Positions 13,490-14,306 of a stretch of DNA of 14,306 bases are shown here, piece after piece. The DNA is taken from the NCBI GenBank assembly GCA_964443825.1, contig CAYUEV010000040.1, forward strand, positions 1 through 14,306, given 5' to 3'. The notes under the pieces are model-generated. The model saw nothing but the letters and a program-made list of their open reading frames with translations. It did not search any database and was not told the DNA's origin. The translations under genes were made by a program, and so were the position numbers. Positions within the stretch are counted from its first letter, which is position 1. Each line of letters starts with the position of its first letter. Origin of the DNA: UBA1081 sp964443825. GTDB lineage: Bacteria > Bacillota > Clostridia > Oscillospirales > Acutalibacteraceae.

Positions 13490-14143
13490 ATGACCGAAAC
13501 AGAAGCGATTTTAGCAAGACATTCAGTGAGAACTTACCTGCCAAAACCCATCGAGCCTGAAAAAGTAAAGGAAATCCGCGAGTTTATAGACGCCTGCAAT
13601 AAAGAGAGCGGACTTCACTTGCAGTTTTTAGAGGACGCGGGCAAGACGTTTAAAAGCGTATTTACAAAGGCTTCGGGGCTGTTTAGCGCTCCCAGCGCCG
13701 TCGCCTGCGTCGGGAAAGACGACAAAGACCTTGACGAGTTAGTAGGTTACTACGGGGAAAAAGTCGTATTGTTTTTACAGCAGATAGGGCTTAACACTTG
13801 TTGGGTGGGGATGGCCAAGACCAAAAACGCGCCCGCGGATATTTTGGCGGGAGAACGATTTTCAATCGCCATCGCCGTAGGATACGGGGAAAACCAGGGG
13901 AGAAGCCGCAAGTCCAAAACCATAGAGCAGGTAGCGGTTTGCGACGGCGATATGCCCGAGTGGTTTAAAAAAGGCGTGGAATTAGCTCTTTTAGCCCCCA
14001 CCGCCATGAACCAGCAAAAGTTCCAATTTCACCTTAAATCCGACGGAACAGTGGACGTAATCGACAAAAAAGGCCCGTTCTCTAAAGTTGATTTAGGTAT
14101 AGTAAAGTACCATTTCGACGTGGCCAAAAAGTCGGAATCGTAA
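13490..14143 (+). CDS. Nitroreductase-family flavoprotein
   Basis: This 217-residue protein resembles the small nitroreductase-like family often annotated as putative TM nitroreductase. Such enzymes bind FMN and reduce nitro groups, quinones or unknown substrates with NAD(P)H. The N-terminal AILARHSVRTYLPKPIE is the classic nitroreductase opening (RxSxRxY), and LLAPTAMNQQKFQF is the second FMN-site stretch. GLNTCWVGMA is the usual mid-protein segment. I chose ATG 13490 because GGAG at 13477-13480 fits it; an earlier in-frame start at 13409 would overlap the preceding gene and add an uncharacteristic N-terminus. It follows the lipoprotein gene by 62 bases, probably on the same transcript. The start of a flavodoxin/ferredoxin-type gene is downstream. 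The substrate is unknown. Confidence 0.88.
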   Translation: MTETEAILARHSVRTYLPKPIEPEKVKEIREFIDACNKESGLHLQFLEDAGKTFKSVFTKASGLFSAPSAVACVGKDDKDLDELVGYYGEKVVLFLQQIGLNTCWVGMAKTKNAPADILAGERFSIAIAVGYGENQGRSRKSKTIEQVAVCDGDMPEWFKKGVELALLAPTAMNQQKFQFHLKSDGTVDVIDKKGPFSKVDLGIVKYHFDVAKKSES

Positions 14144-14242
14144 CGCTTTCCGCCGCGTTTCGCGCGATTTTAGCAGGTAGCGGTTAGTTGACGGCGAGTA
14201 GCGAGCAGCGATTAGCGAATAGTGATTAGAGATTAGAAAGCG
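14144..14242. repeat. Second GATTAG-type repeat patch bounded by an inverted repeat
   Basis: Degenerate words TAGCAGG, TAGCGG, GAGTAGCGAGCAGCG and GATTAGCGAATAGTGATTAGAGATTAG fill 14171-14237 and resemble the tract at 122-148. The patch is enclosed by a perfect 7-base inverted pair, CGCTTTC (14144-14150) and GAAAGCG (14236-14242). A small CGCG-TTT-CGCG hairpin (14154-14164) followed by GCGATTTT could act as a weak terminator for the nitroreductase. No coding potential is visible. Confidence 0.6.
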
Positions 14243-14271
14243 CCTAAAAATTGTTAAGGAGAAGTTTTTAT

Positions 14272-14306
14272 ATGAAATGTTCGCTTATTTTATTCAGTCC
14301 CACGGG
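14272..14306 (+). CDS. Start of a probable EFR1-like flavodoxin/ferredoxin protein (partial)
   Basis: The window ends after 35 bases of this gene. ATG 14272 has a good AAGGAG (14256-14261) ten bases ahead. The visible residues, MKCSLILFSPT with a partial Gly codon next, match the opening of flavodoxin-domain proteins of the EFR1 (flavodoxin plus 4Fe-4S ferredoxin) kind, where FSPTG is the FMN phosphate loop. Eleven residues are too few for certainty. A redox protein next to a nitroreductase would make sense. Confidence 0.5.
   Translation, partial: MKCSLILFSPT

Overview
The window looks like a low-to-moderate GC Firmicute, most likely an uncultured gut or rumen-type Clostridia. The support is: the adjacent pair ribonuclease Y and YmdB phosphodiesterase, strong TTGACA/TATAAT-type promoters, GGAGG-type ribosome binding sites, and a Gram-positive style lipoprotein and signal peptide. 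I did no database search, so the lineage is an inference. Every complete gene lies on the + strand.

Layout. Bases 1-496 are AT-rich intergenic DNA with GATTAGA-type short repeats. Bases 499-3166 are a decayed IS630-family element, with terminal inverted repeats and a TA duplication on each side. An IS110-family element (about 1183-2729) is inserted inside it, so this is an insertion within an insertion. The IS110 transposase gene carries two one-base frame changes. Its upstream non-coding part is a candidate bridge (seek) RNA. One 7-base stretch of that part is complementary to the reconstructed insertion site.

The IS630 landed at the 5' end of a four-gene cluster (3156-7698): a DHHW/AlgJ-like exported protein, an MBOAT acyltransferase (DltB/AlgI type), a small acyl carrier protein, and an AMP-forming acyl ligase. 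Together these make a plausible cell-surface acylation pathway. The ligase loads an acyl group on the carrier, the MBOAT moves it across the membrane, and the DHHW protein places it on an extracytoplasmic polymer. It resembles the D-alanylation (dlt) logic, but with a different gene order and no recognisable DltD. The DHHW frame now opens inside the IS630 right repeat. The MBOAT gene contains a G9 tract in its coding sequence, a possible phase-variation switch.

Bases 7737-9170 form a self-contained unit: a strong promoter, an unrecognised exported protein with a C-terminal hydrophobic helix, a structured 3' region and an intrinsic terminator. Bases 9224-14143 hold a promoter, a 230-base structured leader, rny, ymdB, an orphan oligopeptide-binding lipoprotein and a nitroreductase, all co-directional and closely spaced. 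A second patch of GATTAG-type repeats follows, then the first 11 codons of a probable flavodoxin/ferredoxin (EFR1-like) protein cut by the window edge.

The most interesting points are the nested insertions with readable targets, the candidate IS110 guide RNA, the non-canonical acylation cluster with its G9 tract, and the unusual number of G/C homopolymers of nine or ten bases in a short stretch.
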